NCBI GenBank assembly: GCA_911728435.2
Contig: OU452212.1
Span: 2,486,563 to 2,550,562 of the forward strand
Reading direction: 5' to 3'
DNA from: Apoderus coryli
Taxonomy: Eukaryota > Arthropoda > Insecta > Coleoptera > Attelabidae
DNA length: 64,000 bases
Shown here: one piece after another, positions 1 to 11,708 of the stretch
How positions within the stretch are numbered: position 1 is the stretch's first letter
Layout: each line of letters starts with the position of its first letter
Position numbers and translations under genes: made by a program
Notes under the pieces: generated by a model
Told to the model about the DNA's origin: nothing
Databases searched by the model: none
What the model saw: only the letters and a program-made list of their open reading frames with translations

Positions 1-66
1 CTGAATTTAGGTAGTAACCACGTCACTTTCCTTTGAGGAATCTTATTGTATTACTCAACATTTTAG

Positions 67-2323
67 GTATTTAATGAAAGGTATTGACCGTGCAGACTCC
101 TTCAACTTCAATCCGCATAAGTGGCTATTGGTCAACTTCGATTGTTCTGCCATGTGGCTGAAGGATCCATCATGGTTGGTCAATGCCTTTAATGTTGATC
201 CGCTTTATTTAAAACATGAGCAACAAGGTAGCTGATTTAGAGAGTTTTTACACTGAATTAAAACTAATTTTCTATCTCAATCAACGAAACAGGTGCTGCT
301 CCCGATTACCGTCATTGGCAAATACCGCTCGGTCGACGATTCAGGTCACTCAAACTGTGGTTCGTCCTCAGACTGTATGGTGTGGAGAACCTTCAAAAGT
401 ACATTCGTAAGCAAATTGGTTTGGCTCACTATTTTGAATCACTGGTACGGACTGATGAACGTTTCGAGATTACGGAAGAGGTTTTGATGGGTTTGGTGTG
501 CTTCAGGTTAAAAGGGAAGAATGATGTGAATGAGGCGCTGTTAAAGAGGCTTAATGGTCGAGGTGAGTTAAGTGAAAGAATTTTTACGAGTGGCGGAAAA
601 AACATTTATAGGAATGAGGACAATCTGAGTCTGTTATAGAATTTTGTTTAGTACGTAACGTTTCGAGGCATAATTCTCAACATATCCTGTTTATCTCTTT
701 ATCAACATGACGTATTTTTGCCATAGAAGACAACGCTTTGAGGACGTATTTTTTGATTATAAATTGGACGTATATTTTCTCTAAAACTCAATGTTTGAGT
801 ATGTGGTTTTCTATTTTATCAGCGGACGTATATTCTCTCTAGAAAGCAGTGCCTCTTTACTTGTGCTCTAGAAAAAAAACGACCGTTTCGTTTTTATTAG
901 TGGGCGAACCTTTCTTCTAGAAAACAAAGATTTGAGGACGTGCTTTTACGATTTATCAGCTGGAAGTACTTTTCTTCTAGAAGACAACGCTTTGAGGACG
1001 TATTTTTATGTTATAAATTGGACGTATATTTTCTCTAAATCTCAATGTTTGAGTATGTGCTTTCCTTTTCTATCAGCGGACGTATATTTTCTCTAGAAAG
1101 CAATGCCTTTTTACTTGTGCTCTAGAAACAAAGGGGCGTTTCATTTTTATCAGAGGGCATATGTTTCTTCTAGAAAACAAAGATTTGAGGGCGTGTTTTC
1201 CTATTTATCAGCTGGAAGTACTTTTCTTCTAGAAGACAACGCTTTGAGGATGTATTTTTATGTTATAAATTGGACGTATTCTTTCTAGAAGACAACGCAT
1301 TAAGGTCCCATCCTCTTTATTAATTAGACGTAGTTTTGATATATAGCTAAATGCTTCGTTTACGTGCTTTCCCTCCTTTTAAAACAACACTTCGAATACG
1401 TCCTCGGCCTTTGTTTATCAAGCACACGTAATTTTGCACTTTAAACCAATGCTCTGAGTACGTGCGTTGCTTGTATTTCAAGCGTGCGTACTTGTTCTCC
1501 AAAATGAAAGTCCTCAATTCCATGGATTTCCTTTTTGTCTATCCGACGTACTTTCCCTCTCAAAATCAACGCATCGAGTACGTCATGAATCCTACGTACT
1601 TTTCCACTTGAATGCGAATAAGCTTTGATTACGTATTTTTCGTTTTTATCAAACGACTATATTTTTTAATACTCGTATTTTGAAGTGTGACGGACGTTTT
1701 TATCACTTAAGACGTAATTTTTTGTGGACGTACTTTTCCCTTGTTTTTTAAGCGCTCGGACTAGTATCCAAGGCTGCGAGTATGTACGTCTCTCTCAAGT
1801 GGATGTTCTTGGCCTCTAGAACTGAAAATATCGAGGATGTACTTTTCTTTACTTTATATTATATCGGACGTATTTTTTCTCTAGAAAGTAATGCTTAAAG
1901 CAGCAGTGTATATTTCTTTCAAAACGAAATGCCTTCAGATGTAAAGTGATGTATTTTCCCTCTAGAAAGTAAAGCTTCGTAATTTTGAGACACTAAGAGA
2001 AGGATGTCAAAATATTTGAATAACATCAATAATCTTGAGTGTTACTATACCAACTTAAGATGGCCCGAACCAGAATAGACTCTTAATTTTTTAAAATAAA
2101 TTAAGAGGAATGGGGACTATAATTGCGCATATTCTTTCCAGGTGTAATCCACTTGGTACCGTCAAAAATCAAGGATACCTATTTCCTGCGTATGGCTGTC
2201 TGTTCCCGGTTCTCAGAAAATGAGGATATGGACGTTTCCTGGAAGGAAATTCGTGATACTGCTGATGAAATCCTGACAATGCAGAAACTAGGTGGCAGTC
2301 CAAAAATACAACAAAGAGCTTAA
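67..2323 (+). CDS. Ddc: Dopa decarboxylase, last three exons (5' end outside window)
   Basis: This is the C-terminal half of a PLP-dependent aromatic-L-amino-acid decarboxylase, which makes dopamine from DOPA in the cytosol. Exons are 67-227, 293-562 and 2142-2323 (stop TAA 2321-2323). All have AG/GT borders, and both joins fall after the first codon base. Exon 1 holds [18 protein letters not shown]; its Lys in HKW is the Schiff-base lysine. The runs [29 protein letters not shown] and RLYGVENLQ, then the ending [17 protein letters not shown], match insect Ddc closely rather than its amd-like paralogues. The last intron (563-2141) is enlarged by tandem repeats. A possible AATAAA lies at 2572-2577. 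The His/Asn diagnostic residue is upstream of the window, so the Ddc call rests on overall similarity recalled from the family. Confidence is high for the family and good for the paralogue. Confidence 0.9.
660..1990. repeat. Diverged higher-order tandem repeat in Ddc intron
   Basis: Repeats of about 60 bp share the core GGACGTATTTTCTCTAGAAA and are arranged in a larger period of about 250-256 bp. Near-identical blocks with AGAAGACAACGCTTTGAGG start near 724, 980 and 1232. Later copies, from about 1320 to 1990, are strongly diverged. I see no coding potential; short open frames here are chance. Confidence 0.8.
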
Positions 2324-2756
2324 ATTATTTTATTTAATTTGAAATGTTTTAAAGTAATTTATTTAATTTATTTTAGTTTATATTTTGCTCAATGTAAAGA
2401 AAATATATTTAGTTAATCAAGTTATCTTCAGTTCATTCACATACTCATGAGCCTTGCTGCTTTGTTCAGGATTTTTTTCGACTTCCACATCAGTAGCCTC
2501 AGCCTTACTTAGTTGATGTCAAAACATGTTTGAATATTATTATTGATGTTTGAAAAAGCATACATTCAAATAATAAAATCAAAGGTAGGCCAGAAACCAA
2601 CAAAAAACTTCAATACTGAAACTGAATTAGCTTCAGAGTTGATGGCTTCCCATTAATATGGTTGACTTAACCTTTGGGACACTCCATGACAATAAATTAT
2701 CGTTTCTTCCCAATAAAACTGCAAGTTGGTTTTTCTTTCTTTCATAAAAATAAAAA

Positions 2757-4850
2757 AAACAATGTTCTATGGATATTCTATTAAAATATTCTCAAAAATG
2801 AATATTTGAACGTTGTGTGAATATTCTGAAGACATTTTTTAGTGAAGTGTTTCTAAGGACGTTCTAGGAATATTCTCAATACATTCTAGAAATATTCTAT
2901 GATAGTCATGAATAACATTCTTTATAAATAAAGATAGAACAATTTTCTATGGACATTCTACTAAAATATTCTCAAAAATGAATATTTGAACATTTTGTGA
3001 ATATTCTGGAGACATTTTTTAATGAAGTGCTTCTAAACACGTTTTAGGAATATTCTTATTATTTATAAATAAATTCTAAGGACATTCTAATAGAATCTTC
3101 TCAAAAATGAATATTTGAACGTTGAGTGAATATTCTGAAGACAGTTTTTAATGAAGTGCTTCTAAACACGTTCTAGAAATATTCTAATTCTTTATAAATA
3201 AATATAGAACAATGTTCTAAGGACAGTCTATTCTAATCTTCACAAAAATGAATATTTGAACGTCGTGGGAATATTGTGACGACATTTTTTAAATAAGTGC
3301 TTCTAAACACGTTCTAGGAATATTCTTATTCTTCATAAATAAATATAGAACAATGTTCTAAGGACATTCTACTAGAATCTTCTCAAAAATGAATATTTCA
3401 ACGCCGTGGGAATATTGTGAAGACATTTTTTAAATAATTGCTTCTAAACACGTTCTAGGAATATTCTCATTCTTTATAAATAAATATAGAACAATGTTCT
3501 AAAGACATTCTACTAGAATGTTCTCAAAAATGAATATTTCAAAGTTGTGTGAATATTCTGAAGACATTTTTTAAATAAGTGCTTCTAAACACGTTCTAGG
3601 AATATTCTCATTCTTTATAAATAACTATAGAACAATGTTCTAAGGACATTCTACTAGAATCTTCTCAAAAATGAATATTTGAACGTCTTGGGAATATTGT
3701 GAAGACATTTTTTAAATAAGTGCTTCTAAACACGCTCTAGGAATATTCTTATTCTTCATAAATAAATATAGAACAATGTTTTCAGGACATTCTACTAGAA
3801 TCTTCTCAAAAATGAATATTTGAACATTGTGTGAATATTCTGAAGACAGTTTTTAATGAAGTGCTTCTAAACACGTTCTAGGAATATTCTAATTCTTTAT
3901 AAATACATATAGAACAATGTTCAAAGGTCATTCTACTAGAATCTTCTCAAAAATGAATATTTGAACGTTGTGTGAATATTCTGAAGACAGTGTTTAATGA
4001 AGTGTTTCTAAGAAAGGTCTAGGAATATTTCTAATACATTCTAGACATATTCTATGATAGTCATGAATAACATTCTTTATAAATAAAGATAAAACAATTT
4101 GCTATGGACATTCCACTAGAATCTTCTCAAAAATTAATATTTGAACGGTGTGTGAATATTCTGAAGACATTTTTTAATCAAGCATTTCTAAGAACGTTCT
4201 AGGAATATTCTCAATACATTCTAGAAATATTCTATCATACTCATGAATAACATTTTTTATAAATAAAGATAGAACAATGTTCTATGGATATTCTACTAGA
4301 ATATTCTCAAAAGTGAATATTTGTACGTTGTGTGAATATTCTGGAGACATTTTTTAATGAAGTGCTTCTAAACACGTTCTAGGAATATTCTCATTCTTTA
4401 TAAATAAATATAGAACAATGTTCTAAGGACATTCTACTAGAATGTTCTCAAAACTGATAATTTGAACGTTGTGTGAATATTCTGGAGACATTTTTTAATG
4501 AAGTGTTTCTAAGAACGTTCTAGGGACATTATCAATCCATTCTAGAATTATTCTATGATACTTATATATAACATTCTTTATAAATAAAGATAGAACAATG
4601 GACATTCGACTAGAATATTCTCAAAAATGAATATTTGAACTATGTGTGAATATTCTGGAGATATTTGTTAATGAAATAGGATTATTCTAAATAAGTTCTA
4701 GAAATATTTTATAATACTCACGAATATCATTCTTTATAAATAAAGATAGAACAATGTTCTATGGACATTCGACTAGAATATTCTCAAAAATGAATATTTG
4801 AACATTTTAGAAATACTTTGGGAACATCTTGTGATGTGTGGGATATTTTG
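2757..4850. repeat. Satellite array with 141-bp and 180-bp units
   Basis: About fourteen head-to-tail copies are marked by TGAATATTTGAAC, starting near 2799, 2979, 3108, 3249, 3390, 3531, 3671, 3812, 3953, 4133, 4313, 4454, 4628 and 4790. Spacing is mostly 141 bp. Spacings of 180 bp recur where a segment of about 39 bp (TACATTCTAGAAATATTC and neighbours) is added. Units end in TCTTTATAAATAAA. The array fills the gap between the convergent 3' ends of Ddc and the amine oxidase. The stretch 2324-2756 is Ddc 3' flank with nothing else recognised. Confidence 0.9.
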
Positions 4851-5127
4851 TCATTTTTTTAAACTATTTTAATTAATTAAAGATATTAAAATAAATTAAT
4901 AAAATCAAAAATATATAAAAAAACTATAATGCAATGTATAGGACCAAAAATTAATTAAATATGAATAAGATAATATATATATACATTTTGAAAGCTTAAC
5001 AAAGCGCCAGAAAAAATATATGGTATATAATATAATGAAGCAAATAAATATGTAAATAAATATACAATTCAAAGCATTGAAATCTGGTATATTATTTCCT
5101 GCCCATATTCCTTCTTCAAACACCAGC
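4851..5127. other. 3' flank of the amine oxidase gene
   Basis: AT-rich DNA downstream of the minus-strand stop codon. The open frame that runs through it is read-through of the last exon in a wrong frame. No repeat or RNA gene recognised. Confidence 0.5.
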
Positions 5128-8100
5128 TTAGGACTTTGGTGGGGGTCCCCCGTATTTTTTGGTAAGTTGGATAATTCTTTCAGCCTCTCGAATACCACTA
5201 AGTCTTGCACCGTGTACCGTGGAATGATGTCCTGAAAAATTTAACACATTTCAATCTAACTTCGTTTTTGTAATGTGTCTTCTTTTCTATACAATGACTA
5301 CCTGAGAAATCTTGAAGCCGAACTTAAAAAGTGTTTTCGTATCGATGTAAAAAACATTTTTGCAAAATAATTTACAAGTCGCGGTAAGTTTTAAGTAAGT
5401 TTTTTATACACATTATGCGAGGAAAAACAAAAATATGATTAAACATTTTTTATACTCTGAATTTTTTCAAATTTATGAATTATTGCGTTTTTTTTGAAAC
5501 AATTAGGCAATACAGCTTACTGTCGCAATGTCAGTTTGGGAACCTTTGACAGAAAACCCAAAGGCCAATATGGACGAGTACCAACTTCCATTGGCATTCC
5601 TCCACACATTTTGCATTCAACATAGTTGCCTAGAGGGCAAACCAATGAGTATAGCGATTTCCCAACTTTTCAAAAAGGAATAGAGTAAATCCTGCTACAG
5701 TTAATGAATATTACAAAGGCAAGACTTGGGACTGTAACCTCAAAATAGAGAAGAGCCTAGCTAGAGGTAGAATAGTCTAGTACTTTAAGGCAGAACAAAG
5801 TACAGCAAGGAGAAAACCTAATACGCTACAAAGAATAGCATATCTCTGATCAAACACATCCCTAGTGACGAAGGAGGAGGAAGGAACACTTGAGTCATGA
5901 AATCGTGCAAGATGGAGACGTGTTGTGATTCCAGCGCATTTCCCACACTTCATTTCCTGTTTCAATCCTCTCGCAAACCTAGATAACTTCGTCAGTCTTT
6001 TAAAAGAGCTAAGGCTTATGCGTAGCCTTCATCTGAGTGAGTGATGTTATCATTTAATTGTTAGTTTAGCATATTATATTGTCAAATAATTTAAAACCAA
6101 TACCTGTACACGTAGCCTCTCCAGCAAACAGCAAAATCGGAGGCACCGGATCACATGAACCAGGCACTGGACTACTCAAATCACACTGATGCCCAATATT
6201 TGAATTCATACTCATATAGCTGTACGACCCACAGAAATATGGATCTGACGCCCATTTAGATCGTAAAATGGATGACGGATACGGCAGTGAGGCATCACCG
6301 GTGAACTGTCGCAACACCTTCGTTATACCTAAATAAGCTACAATTAACATCTGTCAAATTAAACTCAACTAAATAGTACCGTCAGCAACTTCCTCGTCGG
6401 ATGCATGTTCCATAACAACAGCTTCCGGTCCAGAAATATACGCACACAACACATGTTTGCTACCATCAACTTCCTCAATGGCGCCTAAACCTTTCGTCCA
6501 ATCCGTCCTATGGGATAATTCGTCCGGCGACCAGGCAAATTTAATTCCACCCTCGTTCCATACCCAGAACGGTCGATCATAGTCTAGGAAAACTTTGTCC
6601 ACGTTACCATAACCTAAACGTGAAACTCACTATAACACTCCTTGTTCTTTGCTCAACATACATTCTGCACATTTCAATGACACCTTCTCAAATATACAGG
6701 GTGGCCCGGAATAATGGGGAGATAGATCATCAACCACAGATAGCTGAGATAATGCTCATATCTAGAATATGTTGTCGTCATTTGTGAGTTTAGCACAGGA
6801 GCTTAAGAGGAGGTTGAGGGTGACATTTTTGATTTTGCTAGGCCTAGTTTACGATAATTAATTTCAGTGGCTGCCATGGGCACCGGAAGAAATTAAATTA
6901 GAAGTAAGCAAAACAAAAGTATTATGTATATAATATGTGGCAAAATACCTATACTTATACAGTAAATCCAACGTCTTTTGAAGTTTAATTTTTATATTAA
7001 ATACTTAAAATATTATATAGTTAAAAAAAACTTAAGATAAACTGATTCTGCTCAGTTATAACATAAATTGAACATAAGTTTAATCAGAAAATAGCAGTAG
7101 AATATTCCTTCGTTTTTGCGAAAACCGATCTATCACTTTTTTAATAAACACGTCTTTGTTTTTATTTACATGTTCTCTGTGTACGCTGAGAAGACATAAT
7201 CCAGATAGTCTTTCTTCACTCATGGTAGACCTTAACCAAGTTTTCACCCGTCTTAAGTTACTAAACGATCTTTCAATTGTGGCCGTTGTTGGAGGTAAAG
7301 CCAAAAAAATTGGAATTGCTTTTTTGATACTAGGGAAAAACTCACAATGTTTTCCTAATAAATCGGCTCCGAAAATCTTATCTCAATTGAGCGGATAATT
7401 CAATCTAGATATAGAATAAACAAAGAAACACGGTAATATTTCAGCAAGACTTCGTCTAGAAATTCTTAGTGGTATGTCAAAGTTATCACCAACTTTTTCA
7501 GATTTTTGGAAAATTTCCTTAAAATATTTTTCAGCGTCAGATCTGTGATTTTTTAGTGCAGACAAAAGTGTTTTAATATGGTTTTTTGCCGAAAGAAGAT
7601 TTATTATTTTTCCTTGTAGTATGTTGCACACTAGTTCCAATTTAGCACTATAATGTGAAATGATGTGGAGACAGAGTATGAATTTACAAGTCGAAACTGC
7701 AGCTAATAATTGATTAGCTTTTATTCGTATCTCTGTGCTGAATTCTATTGAATAAGCCAAATGTTTCAAAGCCCCTCTTATTTCTTCGTAATTTTCGGCA
7801 AATATTCTGATGGATTTGTACTTTGAGGACCATCGTGTCTCACAAAATAATGGGATTTTAGGGACATATTTTCTTCTATATGGACTGTCACGAAAAAATT
7901 TAATAACTTTCTTGATAGAATCCGCAGTATTCTGTATATCTTGGATACGGTTTAAATCATTTACCACTAAATTTAGCCTAACGCTAACGCGCACAATCTT
8001 TTTTGACCCATAGTGTTTCTTAAAAATGTTTTGATTCGTTTGAGGGTAGAGAAACATTTTTCGCTTTTTACAGTCGTACACAAAACAGTCAGCAATTCCA

Positions 8101-10014
8101 GAGATTCACTAAATGTTGATGTTAAATTGGTTTGGATAGACATTTGTAACAGGGGCACAGCCCCACTGTGTTTCAGAAAATCGTCTCGTGCATATATTAT
8201 CGAGAGTTCATTTTTTAATTTTAAGTAATTTACGTTAGGAAATAAGTTACACACAGTTTTGATATCTTCATTTGGTAAGACGGTTCAATATTTACCAAAT
8301 TTTTCAGTTTCACATAAATTTGCAACAGTTAGGTGTCAAAACTTTTTTTATAGTAATTCGATCCTCAAATTGTCCAAAATCAAAACATTCACTTTATAAT
8401 ACTCAAAAAGCGCTCGCGAAAACAAAAACCACACGACTGATGTGTAGGGCAGCACCCCAGATATGACGTCGTCACAAATGCGTTTAATTTCTACTGTTAC
8501 TAGCGTATAGCGTAGCTATGCATTGCTGTCTCTGTTTTTCGCACGCGATTGCAAAGAAAACAATAGAGGCACAAAAATGTTGTGTCCAAGAGCATTGTAA
8601 TATGTACTAAGACCTACGTTCTGTTTCATTACCGTGAATAGACGCGCTGCAAGAGTGATTATAGCATAGACAGGGCCGTCTTCGATTCAAATTTGCAAAT
8701 GCAAAATTTTATAGGGAATTCTAACGAAATTACACTGGTCTGGGCGAAGTATAAAATCTAAAATTATTTTTTCTACATTTTTTAGGCAGGGCACGTGCCC
8801 ACGTGCCCTTATGGACCAACCGCTACTGATTAATTTTGAGTTCTTGTTAGTTGTCAAGTTTCATCAAATACAGATCGCAGATGTTCCTAGACCGTTTCCT
8901 TGATTCTTACCCAGATTTTTGATAGCATCCATTTTGTGCGACGGCAATCCAGGACAAAACAGCTTATCGCCATGCTCTTTCAGCACACCCAGTGACACAG
9001 TGATAATGACGTAATCAGCACAAAACTCCTCACCATCACAGCATTGCACCAGGGCTCTAGGACCTTTATTCCTGCTCTGCACCGCACCCCATCTAATCAA
9101 ACTCACCGGTTTGCTAAACTTTACGCTGCATTCGGGCATATCTTTCATCAACGGAGCTAAAACACCTGGAACAGATAAATTTTAAAGCATATTCTTTAAT
9201 TACTGCAATGTTCTCCTGCTTGTGGTTACCTACAAATCCCAAGGGTACTGTGACTTTACCTCCTGGTATCCGTACATTACTACCGAAATTATCTGCACTG
9301 ACTTTGTTCAAATCATCACCAACTCGGAATCGTAGGATGTTTGTGAGGCCATAGAGGATTCGGCAGGCGTCGTACCGTTGCTCTTCGGGGAACTTTTGAA
9401 GCTCCTGCTGGATTCTCAATCCTAAAAACCGTAATTTCATAAAAACTAACCGATAAACTCAAGATATAACAACGCGTTACCAAAGAAATTCATCAAAGAC
9501 CCATGCTCTTTGCTACATCCCATGGTAAACAATGATCGAGCCTCGTGCTCAATCTGTTTGAACACGTGAAACGCCATCATAGTCACTGGAGCATCAATGG
9601 CGCGTCCATCACTTGTACAATACACGCCTCTCGTTGGATCAGCCTTATTAAATGGTTTTCTCAATAAGCCTTCTTGAGCCGCTAAATTGTACACAGGATT
9701 ACCAATGCATGCGCCCTCAATGAACCCACAGCCCATTTCGGCGATCACATCGCCCATCCAGCAGGAGTGAATCCTGCCACCGGGCCTAAAACATGGAGTA
9801 ATTATCACTTATAGGTTGGAGACGAAAGTGGTGATTGTGTGATTGTATGAAATTCCTAAATGAATGAAACACGCAGCATATTTTACCGTTCTGTTGCCTC
9901 CAAAACAGTAAATTTGCTAATGCCACATTGCACGAGACGTTGAGCTGCAGATAGTCCGGATATACCAGCACCTATAATGATGATTGACGGTTCCGGTTTA
10001 CACGGATCCACCAT
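5128..10014 (-). CDS. Spermine/polyamine oxidase-like FAD amine oxidase, seven exons
   Basis: The enzyme oxidises polyamines (spermine or N1-acetylated forms), releasing hydrogen peroxide and an aldehyde. Exons on the minus strand are 10014-9887, 9785-9451, 9421-9230, 9165-8911, 6613-6380, 6328-6104 and 5231-5128 (TAA 5130-5128). Every border is AG/GT and they sum to 1473 nt, or 490 codons plus stop, normal for the family. The N-terminus has the FAD dinucleotide fold IIIIGAGISGLSAAQRL, then ATERPGGRI. Middle motifs include VTVPLGFVG-VLAP and YVIITVSLGVLKEH. The C-terminus has PPILLFAGEATCTGHHSTVHGA, the FAD-binding end. I chose the ATG at 10014 because the frame's upstream ATG (10233) lies in a MITE terminal repeat. 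A possible splice acceptor near 10131 means a longer N-terminus cannot be excluded. The 2.3-kb intron 8910-6614 holds a hAT element. Which polyamine is preferred cannot be told. Confidence 0.9.
5232..6103. other. Last intron of the amine oxidase, no feature recognised
   Basis: Intron between the last two exons. It contains AT-rich DNA and a moderately GC-balanced stretch (about 5500-6000) that looks like an old repeat, but I recognise no family and no supported frame. Confidence 0.4.
6865..8828 (-). mobile_element. hAT element (ZMYM1-like type), chimeric and inactive, with 8-bp TSD
   Basis: Perfect 8-bp target duplication ATTAATTT at 6857-6864 and 8829-8836. The ends are CAGTGGCTGCCATGGGCAC on the plus strand and CAGTAGCGGTTGGTCCATAA on the minus strand, an imperfect hAT inverted repeat. 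Inside, on the minus strand, 8254-7973 encodes a C-terminal dimerisation segment (KCFSTLKRIKTFLRNTMGQ). Then 7980-7383 encodes the central region (LNLVVNDL, IPLFCETRWSSKYKSIRIF) and 7304-7080 a second dimerisation segment (ATIERSFSNLRRVKTWLRS). Two C-termini and no N-terminus show a fusion of two copies. Frames are broken, so no active transposase is expected. It sits in an intron of the amine oxidase gene. Confidence 0.85.
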
Positions 10015-10196
10015 GCAATCCGAGACAGTGCAGGACTGGTGTTCCCCACGGATCTGTTCTTTACGTACATCATGTGAGCTGGTGCTGTTCTCAATGTTAT
10101 TGTGTTTTCTGATCCAACAGATCAAGTGTCTACAAACAATTTTAATGAATTCAAATAAAACGAAACAAAATAAACCGTTGGCTTCGAGGCACGACC

Positions 10197-10594
10197 TATA
10201 ATTGACAGTTCTAACTTTTAAAATGGCGGTCAAGCGCCATTTTGAAATGAGATTTTAAGTGGAAAGATGGGTCGAGTGATATCTCATTTTGAAGAAGATT
10301 TTATGCTGATTACGATGCACAAGCCTCAAATCGCTGTCACTTTCCCAAACAAAATGACGTCTTGTCAAAGATGGAGGGTCCATTAAGAATGGCATTAATG
10401 TAATAAGTACTTATATGTTTTTGGAATTGGCCTGGTAAACTAGGTACCAGTTAAAAAAAATAATACTTTCAGACGCCATTGTGTTTAGGAAAAGCACAGG
10501 GATCGAAATCATCATCAAATCTTGTTCAAAATGTAAAATTTCATTTCAAAATGGCGCTTGACTGCCATTTTAAAGTCAGAACTGTCAGTTATAC
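10197..10594. mobile_element. MITE with about 60-bp inverted ends
   Basis: The left end (10197-10257: ATTGACAGTTCTAACTTTTA, then AAAATGGCGGTCAAGCGCC) is repeated inverted at 10534-10594 (GGCGCTTGACTGCCATTTT, AGTCAGAACTGTCAGT). TATA flanks both ends, suggesting a TA-type duplication. The interior of about 270 bp is non-coding. It lies just upstream of, and overlaps, the open frame leading into the amine oxidase first exon. Confidence 0.8.
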
Positions 10595-10689
10595 GTCAAA
10601 AAGGTACCCTGCAGTCTATATTTAACACAACCAAATTTTGTTTCATAATCTAAAGACATTTTCACCCAATAATTCAACTACTTAAAAGG

Positions 10690-11100
10690 CTTAATATATA
10701 ATTTTTACAGTGTACTTTTTTTGACCCTTTTTCTACTATTTATAAACGCGTATGCAAACAAGTTTTCTTATATCAAAACTATATACCTATAATTAGTCAA
10801 TTTTTCTACTTTTTTCATATTTGACCCATTTTTACACTATTTGTGAACGTTTATGTGAACCAATTCTTCTATGTGACATTTTTTAGGTTATATTTTATCA
10901 CAGCTATGAGAAAATTATTTAATATTTTGGATAAGTTTAAGAAGTATAAATTTTTGAACCCTTTGTTAAACCCCTTGCCTACGCTCAACCTTTTCTAAAA
11001 GTTGATCAGCCCCTAGACATAACCTGTAGTATTTTTGTACCGAATTTGATTGAAATCCGTTAAGTAGTCGGGGTTTCTATTTAAAAATAATTACTTTTGT
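10690..11100 (+). repeat. Copy 1 of a dispersed repeat family (GACA-ended)
   Basis: Contains the family blocks TGACCCTTTTCTACTATTTA, TTTTTTAGGTTATATT, AACCCCTTGCCTACGCTCAA and TAGTATTTTTGTACC. Here the (GACA)n end is lost. Other copies lie at 15405-15745, 18850-19800, 24003-24960 and 54715-56335. The nature of the element is unknown. Confidence 0.7.
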
Positions 11101-11708
11101 CAGTTTTCTCGTTGTCATGTTTGATGTTTTGATATTTTACACAGCCTGTATTAATATCTACCAAAAAAGTCCAAAGTTCTCATAAAATGACTAATTTTGA
11201 GATAGAAATAGATAATCAAATTAATCAAGGTTTCCTTATAAGAAATTTTTGAAATGATTTTATAGCCCTCAAACGTAAAACCTTAAATAAGGCAGTAACG
11301 TTAAGACTGACGTACGGTATCACGGGAAGTGTCAATAACCTTTAATTATTTTACCTCATCTCACCCCGTCGACATAGTAAATCTTGTAAATGAAAAAGGA
11401 ACACAAAAATTATACAGGGTGTTTTAAATGGCCAAGCAATATTTAATATGCAATTTTTTCCGGGACACAGGGTGTATTTTTTTATAAAATAAATCTTACC
11501 GCAAGGACCAATAAGTGCTTAAGTCAAGATGGAGGTCATTTTGCACAGAAACATTAGTATTTTTTAATTGCGACAGAAATTCTCACCGCAGTTGTGTCAG
11601 CAATATTCAAATGGGCAGGGCGGTCATTGTGGACACTTTGTCTTAGATATTACCGCGACTTTTTATAAATTCAGCATAATATATTATTTCACCGGTTTAT
11701 GGAAACGT
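11101..11708. other. Non-coding interval with ACAGGGTG-type repeat end
   Basis: AT-rich DNA. At 11413 a TATACAGGGTGTTTTAAATG motif begins, and CACAGGGTGTATTTTT follows near 11466. It is the same short repeat end seen in several other places in the window. No gene seen. Confidence 0.5.

Noticed and set aside
4905..5210. 101-residue minus-strand open frame
   Set aside because: It overlaps the last oxidase exon in the wrong frame; the true frame gives STVHGA and stops at 5128.
7156..8228. Several plus-strand frames of 60-80 residues
   Set aside because: Shadows of the minus-strand hAT transposase pieces.
10015..10233. Longer N-terminus of the amine oxidase starting at 10233
   Set aside because: The start codon lies in the MITE terminal repeat, and the added residues look like translated untranslated or intron sequence. 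The start at 10014 gives a normal-length enzyme.
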